A stretch of 64,000 nucleotides of DNA from Streptomyces viridochromogenes DSM 40736 (GTDB lineage: Bacteria > Actinomycetota > Actinomycetes > Streptomycetales > Streptomycetaceae): contig NZ_GG657757.1 in assembly GCF_000158955.1 (NCBI RefSeq), forward strand, positions 5,314,908-5,378,907. Direction: 5' to 3'. The position numbers were made by a program, and so were the translations under genes. Positions 45,185-54,222 of the stretch are shown in pieces. Every line of letters starts with the position of its first letter. Positions within the stretch are counted from its first letter, which is position 1. Below the pieces are notes generated by a model, which was given only the letters and a program-made list of their open reading frames with translations, made no database searches and had not been told where the DNA came from.

Positions 45185-45790
45185 ATGGCTGGACCCCAGC
45201 GCCGCGGTGGCGGTGCCGGTGGCGGCGAGCGGCGGGACCGGAAGGGCCGTGACGGCGGCGCAGCTGCCGCCGAGAAGACCGCGTACGTTGAGCGCGTCGT
45301 CGCGATCAACCGCGTCGCCAAGGTTGTGAAGGGTGGTCGTCGCTTCAGCTTCACCGCGCTGGTCGTGGTGGGCGACGGTGACGGCACCGTGGGTGTCGGA
45401 TACGGCAAGGCCAAGGAGGTGCCGGCCGCCATCGCCAAGGGTGTTGAGGAGGCCAAGAAGCACTTCTTCAAGGTCCCCCGCATCCAGGGCACCATCCCGC
45501 ACCCCATCCAGGGTGAGAAGGCTGCCGGCGTCGTGCTCCTGAAGCCCGCGTCGCCCGGTACCGGTGTTATCGCCGGTGGTCCGGTGCGTGCCGTGCTCGA
45601 GTGCGCCGGTATCCACGACGTGCTGTCGAAGTCGCTCGGCTCCGACAACGCGATCAACATCGTGCACGCGACCGTGGCGGCCCTGAAGGGTCTGCAGCGT
45701 CCCGAGGAGATCGCGGCTCGCCGTGGTCTGCCCCTCGAGGACGTCGCCCCCGCGGCTCTTCTCCGTGCGCGTGCCGGGGCGGGTGCGTAA
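45185..45790 (+). CDS. rpsE: 30S ribosomal protein S5
   Basis: Decoding-fidelity and mRNA-helicase protein. It has 201 residues. A glycine/arginine-rich leader precedes ERVVAINRVAKVVKGGRRFSFTALVVVGDG; the spectinomycin loop (VAKVVKGGRRFSF) is wild type. Two bases before rpmD. Confidence 0.98.
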   Translation: MAGPQRRGGGAGGGERRDRKGRDGGAAAAEKTAYVERVVAINRVAKVVKGGRRFSFTALVVVGDGDGTVGVGYGKAKEVPAAIAKGVEEAKKHFFKVPRIQGTIPHPIQGEKAAGVVLLKPASPGTGVIAGGPVRAVLECAGIHDVLSKSLGSDNAINIVHATVAALKGLQRPEEIAARRGLPLEDVAPAALLRARAGAGA

Positions 45791-45792
45791 TC

Positions 45793-45975
45793 ATGGCGCA
45801 GCTCAAGATTACGCAGGTCAAGTCCTACATCGGCAGCAAGCAGAACCACCGTGACACCCTGCGCTCCCTTGGTCTCAAGGGCATCAACACGCAGGTCGTC
45901 AAGGAGGACCGCCCCGAGTTCCGCGGCATGGTGCACACCGTCCGCCACCTCGTGACGGTCGAGGAGGTCGACTGA
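45793..45975 (+). CDS. rpmD: 50S ribosomal protein L30
   Basis: Small 50S protein of 60 residues (MAQLKITQVKSYIGSKQNHRDTLRSLGL...VRHLVTVEEVD). Start ATG 45793 directly after the rpsE stop; the longer frame inside rpsE is a shadow. Confidence 0.97.
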   Translation: MAQLKITQVKSYIGSKQNHRDTLRSLGLKGINTQVVKEDRPEFRGMVHTVRHLVTVEEVD

Positions 45976-45977
45976 TC

Positions 45978-46433
45978 ATGGCGGAGCAGAACCCGCTCAA
46001 GATCCACAACCTCCGTCCCGCCCCGGGCGCCAAGACCGCCAAGACCCGTGTCGGTCGTGGTGAGGCGTCGAAGGGTAAGACGGCCGGTCGTGGTACGAAG
46101 GGCACCAAGGCCCGTTACCAGGTTCCGGAGCGCTTCGAGGGTGGCCAGATGCCCCTCCACATGCGCCTCCCGAAGCTGAAGGGCTTCAAGAACCCGTTCA
46201 AGACCGAGTACCAGGTCGTGAACCTCGACAAGCTGGCCGCGCTCTACCCCGAGGGTGGCGAGGTCACCGTCGAGGGTCTGGTGGCCAAGGGTGCCGTTCG
46301 CAAGAACGCGCTCGTCAAGGTCCTCGGCCAGGGCGAGGTCTCCGTGGCGCTGCAGGTGACGGTCGACGCCGTCTCCGGCTCCGCCAAGGAGAAGATCACC
46401 GCCGCCGGCGGTTCCGTCACCGAGCTCGTCTGA
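45978..46433 (+). CDS. rplO: 50S ribosomal protein L15
   Basis: Late-assembly 50S protein of 151 residues. The glycine/arginine/lysine-rich N-terminal tail (RPAPGAKTAKTRVGRGEASKGKTAGRGTKG in part) precedes a compact domain. It ends at a strong terminator. Confidence 0.97.
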   Translation: MAEQNPLKIHNLRPAPGAKTAKTRVGRGEASKGKTAGRGTKGTKARYQVPERFEGGQMPLHMRLPKLKGFKNPFKTEYQVVNLDKLAALYPEGGEVTVEGLVAKGAVRKNALVKVLGQGEVSVALQVTVDAVSGSAKEKITAAGGSVTELV

Positions 46434-46468
46434 ACACCACAGGCGTCTCGATGACCTGAGCGATCCCG

Positions 46469-46502
46469 ACCGGGGATACCCCACATTTGGGGTATCCCCG
46501 GT
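46469..46502 (+). terminator. Terminator after rplO
   Basis: ACCGGGGATACCCC (46469-46482) pairs perfectly with GGGGTATCCCCGGT (46489-46502), six-base loop. It separates the spc genes from secY. TTGACC near 46596 may belong to a secY promoter, weakly supported. Confidence 0.88.
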
Positions 46503-46668
46503 TGGTCGTTCCTAGGGCGGCAGTCTCGCCGGTAAGGTGGCTTGGACTGCCCTCTTTTCACAGGGTGCTGCACATCGGGCACTCTGAGCGGCAGTTGACC
46601 GTTACCTATTCGTCGAACCTCAAGACCGTCACCCTTGACGCAGTAGCGCGGGGGTCGCAGGAGGCACC

Positions 46669-47982
46669 GTGCTCACCGCGTTCGCCCGGGCGTTCAAGAC
46701 GCCCGACCTGCGCAAGAAGCTGCTCTTCACGCTCGGCATCATCGTGGTCTACCGGGTCGGTACACACATCCCGATCCCCGGCGTCGACTACCGGAACGTC
46801 CAGACCTGCATCGACGCGGCCCAGGCCAACACGGGCCTGTTCGGTCTGGTCAACATGTTCAGCGGCGGCGCCCTGCTGCAGATCACGATCTTCGCGCTGG
46901 GCATCATGCCGTACATCACGGCGAGCATCATTCTGCAGCTGCTGACCGTGGTGATCCCGCGCCTGGAAGCCCTGAAGAAGGAGGGCCAGGCCGGTACGGC
47001 GAAGATCACGCAGTACACCCGTTACCTGACGATCGCCCTCGCCATCCTCCAGGGCACCGGCCTCGTCGCCACCGCCCGCAGCGGCGCCCTGTTCCAGGGC
47101 TGCCCGGTGGCCAGCCAGATCGTTCCTGACCAGTCGATCTTCGTCACCATCACCATGGTCATCACGATGACCGCCGGTACGGCGGCCGTGATGTGGCTCG
47201 GCGAGCTCATCACCGACCGCGGCATCGGCAACGGCATGTCGATCCTGATGTTCATCTCGATCGCCGCCACCTTCCCGTCCGCCCTGTGGGCGATCAAGGA
47301 GCAGGGCTCGCTGGCCGGCGGCTGGATCGAGTTCGGCACCGTCATCCTGGTCGGCCTCGTCATGGTCGGCCTGGTCGTCTTCGTCGAGCAGGCCCAGCGC
47401 CGCATCCCGGTGCAGTACGCCAAGCGGATGATCGGCCGCCGCTCCTACGGCGGTACGTCCACGTACATCCCGCTGAAGGTGAACCAGGCGGGTGTGATCC
47501 CCGTCATCTTCGCCTCGTCGCTGCTCTACATCCCGGCCCTGGTCGCACAGTTCGCCGGGGGCAACTCGGGCTGGAAGACCTGGATCGAGCAACACTTCGT
47601 CAAGGGCGACCACCCGTATTACATCGCTTCGTACTTCCTGCTGATCGTTTTCTTCGCGTTCTTCTATGTGGCGATCTCCTTCAACCCCGAGGAAGTCGCC
47701 GACAACATGAAGAAGTATGGTGGCTTCATCCCGGGCATCCGGGCTGGCCGACCGACCGCTGAGTACCTGAGCTACGTACTCAACCGGATCACCTGGCCGG
47801 GTTCGCTGTACTTGGGTCTGATCGCTCTCGTACCGACGATGGCGTTGGTTGGTTTCGGGGCAAACCAGAACTTCCCGTTCGGCGGGACCAGCATCCTGAT
47901 CATCGTGGGTGTGGGTCTCGAGACGGTGAAGCAGATCGAGAGCCAGCTCCAGCAGCGCAATTACGAAGGGTTCCTCCGCTGA
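46669..47982 (+). CDS. secY: Preprotein translocase subunit SecY
   Basis: Core of the Sec channel in the cytoplasmic membrane. It has 437 residues with ten membrane helices; RVGTHIPIPGVDY, LGIMPYITASIILQLL (plug and lateral gate), TDRGIGNGMSILMFI and RPTAEYLSYVLNRIT are standard. GTG 46669 after GCAGGAGGCACC. It overlaps adk by one base. Confidence 0.97.
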   Translation: MLTAFARAFKTPDLRKKLLFTLGIIVVYRVGTHIPIPGVDYRNVQTCIDAAQANTGLFGLVNMFSGGALLQITIFALGIMPYITASIILQLLTVVIPRLEALKKEGQAGTAKITQYTRYLTIALAILQGTGLVATARSGALFQGCPVASQIVPDQSIFVTITMVITMTAGTAAVMWLGELITDRGIGNGMSILMFISIAATFPSALWAIKEQGSLAGGWIEFGTVILVGLVMVGLVVFVEQAQRRIPVQYAKRMIGRRSYGGTSTYIPLKVNQAGVIPVIFASSLLYIPALVAQFAGGNSGWKTWIEQHFVKGDHPYYIASYFLLIVFFAFFYVAISFNPEEVADNMKKYGGFIPGIRAGRPTAEYLSYVLNRITWPGSLYLGLIALVPTMALVGFGANQNFPFGGTSILIIVGVGLETVKQIESQLQQRNYEGFLR

Positions 47983-48644
47983 TGCGTATCGTCCTCGTCG
48001 GGCCGCCGGGTGCCGGTAAGGGAACGCAGGCCGCGTTCCTGGCCAAGAACCTGTCGATCCCGCACATCTCCACGGGCGACCTGTTCCGGGCCAACATCAG
48101 CCAGCAGACGGAACTCGGCAAACTGGCGAAGTCCTACATGGACGCGGGCAATCTCGTGCCCGACGAGGTCACCATCGCGATGGCGAAGGACCGCATGGAG
48201 CAGCCGGACGCCGAGAACGGTTTCCTGCTGGACGGCTTCCCCCGTAACGTCTCCCAGGCCGAGGCGCTCGACGAGCTGCTCGAGACCGAGAACATGCAGC
48301 TCGACGCGGTGCTGGACCTGGAGGTCCCGGAGGACGAGGTCGTCAAGCGCATCGCCGGCCGGCGCATCTGCCGCAACGACTCCGCGCACGTCTTCCACGT
48401 GACGTACAAGCAGCCCGCGAAGGAAGGCGTCTGCGACGTCTGCGGCGGTGAGCTGTACCAGCGGGACGACGACTCCGAGGAGACGGTCCGGACGCGGCTG
48501 GAGGTCTACCACACCCAGACCGAGCCGATCATCGACTACTACAAGGCGCAGGGCCTGGTGGTCACGATCTCGGCGCTCGGCAAGGTGGAGGACGTCACGA
48601 CGCGCGCCATGGAGGCGCTCAAGCGTGGCGAGGACGGCAAGTAG
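47982..48644 (+). CDS. adk: Adenylate kinase
   Basis: Balances AMP, ADP and ATP. It has 220 residues: P-loop GPPGAGKGTQ (7-16), AMP-binding STGDLFR, DGFPRN, and a long LID with one CDVC pair and a CRND where a second Cys pair would be, so zinc binding is partial or absent. ATG overlaps the secY stop. Confidence 0.97.
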   Translation: MRIVLVGPPGAGKGTQAAFLAKNLSIPHISTGDLFRANISQQTELGKLAKSYMDAGNLVPDEVTIAMAKDRMEQPDAENGFLLDGFPRNVSQAEALDELLETENMQLDAVLDLEVPEDEVVKRIAGRRICRNDSAHVFHVTYKQPAKEGVCDVCGGELYQRDDDSEETVRTRLEVYHTQTEPIIDYYKAQGLVVTISALGKVEDVTTRAMEALKRGEDGK

Positions 48645-48778
48645 TCGTTCGTGCTCAGCTACGGCCGCGGTTCCCCGCTCGGGGGCCGCGGCTGCTGTGT
48701 GGGCGGGGCCGGTCGCGCGGGCCCCGTATCGTTGAAGGCGTTCGTGTCCGCTGAAGGTCCAGAAAGGCCGTAGCCCCC

Positions 48779-49615
48779 ATGGTGCAGATCAAGACCCCCG
48801 AGCAGATCGCCAAGATGCGTGAGGCGGGACTGGTCGTCGCCGCCATTCACGCGGCGACCCGCGAGGCCGCCGTACCCGGGGCCACGACGAAGGATCTGGA
48901 CCAGGTCGCCCGCAAGGTGCTGGCCGAGCACGACGCCAAGCCGAACTTCCTCGGGTACGGCGGCTTCCCGGCGACGATCTGCACGTCCGTGAACGAGGTC
49001 GTCGTCCACGGCATCCCGTCCGACGAGGTGGTCCTCAAGGACGGGGACATCATCTCCATCGACTGCGGCGCGATCATCGACGGCTGGCACGGCGACGCCG
49101 CCTTCACGGCCTTCGTGGGCTCCGGCCACGCCCCGGAGCTGGTCGAGCTCTCCCGGGTGACCGAGGAGTCGATGTGGGCCGGCATCGCGGCCATGAAGCA
49201 GGGCAACCGGCTGGTCGACGTCTCCCGGGCCATCGAGACGTACATCCGCCGCCAGCCCAAGCCGGGCGGCGGCAAGTACGGGATCATCGAGGACTACGGC
49301 GGCCACGGCATCGGCACCGAGATGCACATGGACCCGCACCTGCTGAACTACGTCGACCGGCGGCGCGGCAAGGGTCCGAAGCTGGTGCCGGGGTTCTGCC
49401 TCGCGATCGAGCCGATGGTGTCCCTGGGGACGCCCAAGACGGAGGTCCTCCAGGACGACTGGACCGTCATCACGACGGACGGCACGTGGTCGTCCCACTG
49501 GGAGCACTCCGTCGCGCTGACGGAGGAGGGGCCGCTCGTGCTGACGGCTCCCGACGGGGGGAAGGCGAAGCTCGCCGAGCTGGGTGTCGTCGCGGCTCCT
49601 GACCCGCTGGGCTGA
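48779..49615 (+). CDS. map: Methionine aminopeptidase, type I
   Basis: Removes initiator methionine. It has 278 residues. Metal ligands are seen in ISIDCGAIIDGWHGDAA (two Asp), GHGIGTEMHMDPHLLNY (His), LAIEPMVS (Glu) and SSHWEHSVALTEEG (His, Glu). A 134-base gap after adk holds a GC hairpin (about 48660-48690). Streptomycetes often have further map copies. Confidence 0.96.
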   Translation: MVQIKTPEQIAKMREAGLVVAAIHAATREAAVPGATTKDLDQVARKVLAEHDAKPNFLGYGGFPATICTSVNEVVVHGIPSDEVVLKDGDIISIDCGAIIDGWHGDAAFTAFVGSGHAPELVELSRVTEESMWAGIAAMKQGNRLVDVSRAIETYIRRQPKPGGGKYGIIEDYGGHGIGTEMHMDPHLLNYVDRRRGKGPKLVPGFCLAIEPMVSLGTPKTEVLQDDWTVITTDGTWSSHWEHSVALTEEGPLVLTAPDGGKAKLAELGVVAAPDPLG

Positions 49616-49640
49616 GCGCCCGCCTGGGTGCACGGTTCTG

Positions 49641-49731
49641 ATCATCGGCGGCTGCGGCGGCGTGGGGGTTGTTCGCGCCCACGCGGCGGAGCCGCATGTC
49701 GACACAGCCCCGCGCCCCTTCGGGGGCGCTT
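49641..49731. repeat. Dispersed Streptomyces intergenic repeat, copy 1
   Basis: GGCGGCTGCGG, then CGCGCCCACGCGGCGGAGCCGCATGTC and CCCCGCGCCCCTTCGGGGGCGC. It shares the second block with the copy at 58310-58410. Confidence 0.7.
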
Positions 49732-49787
49732 AAAGCTGTCTCTGCCGGGGCAGGCTTCCTCGATTCGTGTTTCTGAGGGGCCTGACG

Positions 49788-49793
49788 TAGACT
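49788..49793 (+). promoter_or_regulatory. Possible infA promoter -10
   Basis: TAGACT, with TTCGTG about 17-18 bases upstream, lies 82 bases before infA in a stretch I recall as conserved in streptomycetes. Confidence 0.4.
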
Positions 49794-49874
49794 GACTCGT
49801 CGGCTCTTGTGTACCCGCATGTCTCCATGCGCTCACAGAGGGTCGATCAAGGTAGTCGATTCGAAGGGCGAAGC

Positions 49875-50096
49875 GTGGCCAAGAAGCAAGGTGCCATCGA
49901 GATCGAGGGCACTGTCGTCGAGTCTCTGCCGAACGCCATGTTCAAGGTCGAGCTCCAGAACGGCCACCAGGTCCTGGCACACATCAGCGGCAAGATGCGT
50001 ATGCACTACATCCGCATCCTCCCTGACGACCGGGTCGTGGTGGAGCTGTCTCCGTACGACCTCACGCGTGGCCGGATCGTCTACCGCTACAAGTAG
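49875..50096 (+). CDS. infA: Translation initiation factor IF-1
   Basis: Occupies the A site during initiation. It has 73 residues from GTG 49875 (MAKKQGAIEIEGTVVESLPNAMFKVEL); the longer frame from 49809 is rejected. OB fold, LAHISGKMRMHYIRILPDD. First of the infA-rpmJ-rpsM-rpsK run. Confidence 0.97.
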   Translation: MAKKQGAIEIEGTVVESLPNAMFKVELQNGHQVLAHISGKMRMHYIRILPDDRVVVELSPYDLTRGRIVYRYK

Positions 50097-50155
50097 ATCT
50101 TGCCCGCATCCCGCTTCCGGCGGGGTGGTGGCACTGACCCGGAGAACCTCACCTA

Positions 50156-50269
50156 ATGAAGGTCAAGCCGAGCGTCAAGAAGATCTGCGACAAGTGCAGG
50201 GTGATCCGCCGTCACGGTCGGGTCATGGTCATCTGCGACAACCCGCGCCACAAGCAGCGCCAGGGCTGA
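50156..50269 (+). CDS. rpmJ: 50S ribosomal protein L36
   Basis: 37 residues, MKVKPSVKKICDKCRVIRRH to NPRHKQRQG. Three cysteines and one histidine form the zinc site, so this is the zinc-dependent form. ATG overlaps a TAATG context after AACCTCACC; 189 bases to rpsM. Confidence 0.97.
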   Translation: MKVKPSVKKICDKCRVIRRHGRVMVICDNPRHKQRQG

Positions 50270-50458
50270 CGCACGACCGATCCCTCTGCACCTCTCGCAG
50301 AGATTCGAGCGACGCGAGCTGAATATGTTCATACGCAGGACCCAAGCCGGCACGGCTTGACACCCCCGGTTCGGAGGCCGGGGACCCAGTTCGTACCTCG
50401 TACGGCGGCTGGGGGCCGGTTCTGCGGAAGACCTCCGACAAGTAACTGGAGCCATTGA

Positions 50459-50839
50459 ATGGCACGCGTTTCCGGTGTTGACATCCCGCGCGACAAGCGC
50501 GTGGAGATCGCCCTCACCTACGTGTTCGGCATCGGCCGGACTCTGTCCCAGCAGACGCTGGCCGCCACCGGCGTGGACCCGAACACCCGTGTTCGTGACC
50601 TCTCCGAGGAGCAGCTGGTCGCGATCCGCGAGTTCGTCGACAACAACATCAAGACCGAGGGTGACCTCCGTCGCGAGATCCAGGCCGACATCCGCCGCAA
50701 GGTCGAGATCGGTACCTACCAGGGTCTGCGTCACCGCCGCGGTCTGCCCGTCCGCGGTCAGCGCACCAGCACCAACGCCCGCACCCGCAAGGGCCCGCGT
50801 CGCGCCATCGCCGGTAAGAAGAAGCCGGGCAAGAAGTAG
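50459..50839 (+). CDS. rpsM: 30S ribosomal protein S13
   Basis: Head protein contacting the P-site tRNA. It has 126 residues: MARVSGVDIPRDKRVEIALTYVFGIG, HhH motif, and RGLPVRGQRTSTNARTRKGPR at the C-terminus. Confidence 0.98.
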   Translation: MARVSGVDIPRDKRVEIALTYVFGIGRTLSQQTLAATGVDPNTRVRDLSEEQLVAIREFVDNNIKTEGDLRREIQADIRRKVEIGTYQGLRHRRGLPVRGQRTSTNARTRKGPRRAIAGKKKPGKK

Positions 50840-50903
50840 TCCTCAGCGGACGCTCGTCAGCGGTCTTCGCTGCAGGACCGACCACCTCCCGTAGGAGTTA
50901 TAG

Positions 50904-51308
50904 ATGCCCCCCAAGGGTCGTCAGGGCGCTGCCAAGAAGGTGCGCCGCAAGGAAAAGAAGAACGTCGCTCACGGCCACGCGCACATCAAGAGCACGTTCA
51001 ACAACACGATCGTCTCGATCACGGACCCGTCCGGCAACGTGATCTCCTGGGCCTCCGCCGGCCACGTCGGCTTCAAGGGCTCCCGGAAGTCCACGCCGTT
51101 CGCCGCGCAGATGGCCGCCGAGTCGGCTGCCCGCCGCGCCCAGGAGCACGGCATGCGCAAGGTCGACGTGTTCGTCAAGGGCCCGGGCTCCGGTCGTGAG
51201 ACCGCGATCCGCTCCCTGCAGGCCACGGGCCTCGAGGTCGGCTCCATCCAGGACGTCACCCCGACCCCGCACAACGGCTGCCGTCCGCCGAAGCGCCGCC
51301 GCGTCTGA
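50904..51308 (+). CDS. rpsK: 30S ribosomal protein S11
   Basis: Platform protein near the Shine-Dalgarno helix. It has 134 residues; HIKSTFNNTIVSITDPSGNVISWASAGHVGFKGSRKSTPFAAQ and C-terminal TPTPHNGCRPPKRRRV are standard. Confidence 0.98.
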   Translation: MPPKGRQGAAKKVRRKEKKNVAHGHAHIKSTFNNTIVSITDPSGNVISWASAGHVGFKGSRKSTPFAAQMAAESAARRAQEHGMRKVDVFVKGPGSGRETAIRSLQATGLEVGSIQDVTPTPHNGCRPPKRRRV

Positions 51309-51358
51309 CGCCAGCGCTTTCGGGGCTCGCTGTGCCTCCGGTCCTTCCGGCCGGGGGT

Positions 51359-51420
51359 GTGGGGGTTGCCCCCCACATGTAAAAGTCGGGCGGTACGACT
51401 CCTTCGGGTCGTATCGCCCG
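51359..51420 (+). terminator. Two hairpins between rpsK and rpoA
   Basis: GTGGGGG-TTG-CCCCCCAC (51359-51376) and CGGGCGGTACGAC (51387-51399) pairing with GTCGTATCGCCCG (51408-51420). They likely partly terminate upstream of rpoA. Confidence 0.6.
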
Positions 51421-51511
51421 TACCCTTGCAGTACCCGTCCCTTTCTGTCGGGGACGGTTCAAGTCGGGCGTCAAATAGCGGGCGCCCCCGACTGAAGGAT
51501 CTGATCCACAC

Positions 51512-52534
51512 ATGCTGATCGCTCAGCGTCCCTCGTTGACCGAAGAGGTCGTCGACGAGTTCCGCTCCCGGTTCGTGATCGAGCCGCTGGAGCCGGGCTT
51601 CGGTTACACCCTCGGCAACTCCCTGCGCCGGACCCTCCTCTCCTCGATCCCGGGTGCGGCGGTCACGTCCATCCGCATCGACGGTGTCCTGCACGAGTTC
51701 ACCACCGTGCCGGGCGTCAAGGAGGACGTCACCGACCTGATCCTCAACATCAAGCAGCTGGTCGTCTCCTCGGAGCACGACGAGCCGGTCGTGATGTACC
51801 TGCGCAAGCAGGGCCCGGGTCTGGTCACCGCCGCCGACATCGCGCCCCCGGCCGGTGTCGAGGTGCACAACCCCGACCTCGTCCTCGCCACGCTCAACGG
51901 CAAGGGCAAGCTCGAGATGGAGCTGACGGTCGAGCGTGGCCGTGGCTACGTCTCCGCCGTGCAGAACAAGCAGGTCGGCCAGGAGATCGGCCGGATCCCG
52001 GTCGACTCGATCTACTCGCCGGTGCTCAAGGTCACGTACAAGGTCGAGGCCACGCGTGTCGAGCAGCGGACCGACTTCGACAAGCTGATCGTCGACGTCG
52101 AGACCAAGCAGGCGATGCGTCCGCGTGACGCCATGGCCTCCGCCGGTAAGACCCTGGTCGAGCTGTTCGGTCTCGCCCGCGAGCTGAACATCGACGCCGA
52201 GGGCATCGACATGGGTCCGTCCCCGACGGACGCCGCGCTCGCCGCCGATCTGGCGCTGCCGATCGAGGAGCTGGAGCTCACCGTTCGGTCGTACAACTGC
52301 CTCAAGCGCGAGGGCATCCACTCCGTGGGTGAGCTCGTCGCCCGCTCCGAGGCGGACCTGCTCGACATCCGCAACTTCGGTGCGAAGTCGATCGACGAGG
52401 TCAAGGCGAAGCTGGCCGGCATGGGCCTGGCCCTGAAGGACAGCCCGCCCGGATTCGACCCGACCGCCGCCGCGGACGCCTTCGGGGCGGACGACGACGC
52501 GGACGCCGGGTTCGTCGAGACCGAGCAGTACTGA
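51512..52534 (+). CDS. rpoA: DNA-directed RNA polymerase alpha subunit
   Basis: Assembles beta and beta' and contacts activators. It has 340 residues. The N-terminal domain includes GFGYTLGNSLRRTLLSSIPGAAV; the C-terminal domain has SYNCLKREGIHSVGELV, NFGAKSIDEVK. An acidic tail ends it. ATG 51512. Confidence 0.98.
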   Translation: MLIAQRPSLTEEVVDEFRSRFVIEPLEPGFGYTLGNSLRRTLLSSIPGAAVTSIRIDGVLHEFTTVPGVKEDVTDLILNIKQLVVSSEHDEPVVMYLRKQGPGLVTAADIAPPAGVEVHNPDLVLATLNGKGKLEMELTVERGRGYVSAVQNKQVGQEIGRIPVDSIYSPVLKVTYKVEATRVEQRTDFDKLIVDVETKQAMRPRDAMASAGKTLVELFGLARELNIDAEGIDMGPSPTDAALAADLALPIEELELTVRSYNCLKREGIHSVGELVARSEADLLDIRNFGAKSIDEVKAKLAGMGLALKDSPPGFDPTAAADAFGADDDADAGFVETEQY

Positions 52535-52560
52535 TAGCTCGGGACCGACTTCCGGTTCCT

Positions 52561-52617
52561 GGCTGCGGGATCGATGTGGCTGATCGCGCAGTTCCCCGCG
52601 CCCCTTACGGGGCGCGG
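52561..52617. repeat. Dispersed intergenic repeat, copy 2
   Basis: TCGCGCAGTTCCCCGCGCCCC followed by TTACGGGGCGC, shared with copies near 53265 and 58320. Confidence 0.7.
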
Positions 52618-52623
52618 ATCCTT

Positions 52624-52647
52624 CCGGGCGTCTGAAAGGACGCCCGG
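52624..52647 (+). terminator. Hairpin between rpoA and rplQ
   Basis: CCGGGCGTC (52624-52632) pairs with GACGCCCGG (52639-52647). No T run; may be a processing or attenuation site. Confidence 0.45.
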
Positions 52648-52726
52648 ATCTCTGACAGACAACCGTCTGCTCAGATACTGACCTCGGTACCTGATACGGC
52701 CGGGGCAGACACCTAGGAGAAACACC

Positions 52727-53212
52727 ATGCCGAAGCCCACCAAGGGTGCCCGTCTGGGCGGCAGCGCCGCGCACGAGAAGCTGATGCTCGCGAACCTCGC
52801 GAAGTCGCTCTTCGAGCACGGCCGCATCACCACCACCGAGGCGAAGGCTCGCCGCCTGCGTCCCTACGCCGAGCGTCTGGTCACCAAGGCGAAGAAGGGC
52901 GACCTTCACAACCGCCGTCAGGTGCTCCAGGTCATCACGGACAAGAGCATCGTCCACACGCTCTTCACCGAGATCGGCCCGCGCTACGAGAACCGTCCGG
53001 GTGGCTACACCCGCATCACCAAGATCGGTAACCGCCGTGGCGACAACGCGCCCATGGCCGTCATCGAGCTGGTCGAGGCGCTGACGGTGGCGCAGGAGGC
53101 GACCGGCGAGGCCGAGGCCGCGACCAAGCGTGCCGCCAAGGACACCGAGGCCGCCGAGGCTCAGGTCGACACGACCAAGGCCGAGGACGCCGAGGAGTCC
53201 AAGGACGCGTAA
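52727..53212 (+). CDS. rplQ: 50S ribosomal protein L17
   Basis: Exit-tunnel region protein. It has 161 residues: core MPKPTKGARLGGSAAHEKLMLANLAKSLFEHGRI and GPRYENRPGGYTRI, then an acidic/alanine-rich tail of about 45 residues common in actinobacteria. AGGAGAAACACC upstream. Confidence 0.97.
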   Translation: MPKPTKGARLGGSAAHEKLMLANLAKSLFEHGRITTTEAKARRLRPYAERLVTKAKKGDLHNRRQVLQVITDKSIVHTLFTEIGPRYENRPGGYTRITKIGNRRGDNAPMAVIELVEALTVAQEATGEAEAATKRAAKDTEAAEAQVDTTKAEDAEESKDA

Positions 53213-53226
53213 GCGTCTGCCGGGGG

Positions 53227-53290
53227 CTGATCGTCGGCGGCTGCGGCTTCGTCGTGGTTGTTCGCGCAGTTCCCCGCGCCCCTGAAGGGC
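53227..53290. repeat. Dispersed intergenic repeat, copy 3
   Basis: ATCGTCGGCGGCTGCGG and TCGCGCAGTTCCCCGCGCCCC, then TGAAGGGC; third copy in the window. Confidence 0.7.
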
Positions 53291-53293
53291 GTT

Positions 53294-53330
53294 GGCGGGC
53301 CCGTTCCTTTCTGGAGCGGGCCCGCCTTTT
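53294..53330 (+). terminator. Terminator after rplQ
   Basis: GGCGGGCCCG (53294-53303) pairs with CGGGCCCGCC (53317-53326), followed by TTTTGTG. Good intrinsic terminator before truA. Confidence 0.85.
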
Positions 53331-53351
53331 GTGTTCTGAGAGGATCTGTAC

Positions 53352-54206
53352 GTGAGTGATGAAGCAGCACCTGGCCACGTCCGGGTCCGGCTCGATCTGT
53401 CGTACGACGGGAGCGAGTTCTCCGGGTGGGCCAAGCAGGCCGGGGGACGGCGGACCGTGCAGGGGGAGATCGAGGACGCCCTGCGGACCGTGACGCGGTC
53501 GAAGGAGACGTACGAGCTGACCGTGGCCGGGCGCACCGACGCCGGCGTGCACGCGCGGGGGCAGGTCGCGCATGTCGACCTGCCGAGGGAGGTCTGGGCC
53601 GAGCACCACCAGAAGCTGCTCAAGCGGCTCGCCGGGCGGCTGCCCCGGGACGTCCGCGTCTGGGCCCTCAGGGAGGCGCCCAGCGGCTTCAACGCGCGGT
53701 TCTCGGCCGTCTGGCGGCGGTACGCCTATCGCGTCACCGACAACCCCGGGGGCGTCGACCCGCTGCTGCGCAACCACGTGCTGTGGCACGACTGGCCGCT
53801 CGACGTCGACGCCATGAACGAGGCCGCCCGGCGGCTGCTCGGCGAGCACGACTTCGCCGCCTACTGCAAGAAGCGGGAGGGCGCGACCACGATCCGTACG
53901 CTGCAGGAGCTCAGCCTCGTCAAGGGCGAGGACGGGATCATCACGGCGACCGTGCGGGCCGACGCCTTCTGCCACAACATGGTGCGCTCCCTGATCGGGG
54001 CGCTGCTGTTCGTGGGTGACGGGCACCGGCCGCCGGACTGGCCCGGGAAGGTGCTGGCGGCCGGCGTACGGGACTCGGCCGTGCACGTCGTACGGCCGCA
54101 CGGGCTGACGCTGGAGGAGGTCGGCTACCCGGCCGACGAGCTGCTCGCCGCGCGCAACAAGGAGGCGCGGAACAAGCGGTCGCTGCCGTCGGCGGGGTGC
54201 TGCTAG
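53352..54206 (+). CDS. truA: tRNA pseudouridine synthase A
   Basis: Modifies U38-40 in tRNA anticodon arms. It has 284 residues from GTG 53352 (MSDEAAPGHVRVRLDLSYDGSEF). The catalytic Asp is in GRTDAGVHARGQVAH; later SGFNARFSAVWRRYAYRV and FCHNMVRSLIGALLFVGDG are standard. Confidence 0.95.
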   Translation: MSDEAAPGHVRVRLDLSYDGSEFSGWAKQAGGRRTVQGEIEDALRTVTRSKETYELTVAGRTDAGVHARGQVAHVDLPREVWAEHHQKLLKRLAGRLPRDVRVWALREAPSGFNARFSAVWRRYAYRVTDNPGGVDPLLRNHVLWHDWPLDVDAMNEAARRLLGEHDFAAYCKKREGATTIRTLQELSLVKGEDGIITATVRADAFCHNMVRSLIGALLFVGDGHRPPDWPGKVLAAGVRDSAVHVVRPHGLTLEEVGYPADELLAARNKEARNKRSLPSAGCC

Positions 54207-54222
54207 CGGGTGCTGCCGGCGC

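Noticed and set aside
49641..49731. Possible CRISPR or tandem array
   Set aside because: Only dispersed single copies, no regular spacers; they match intergenic repeats.
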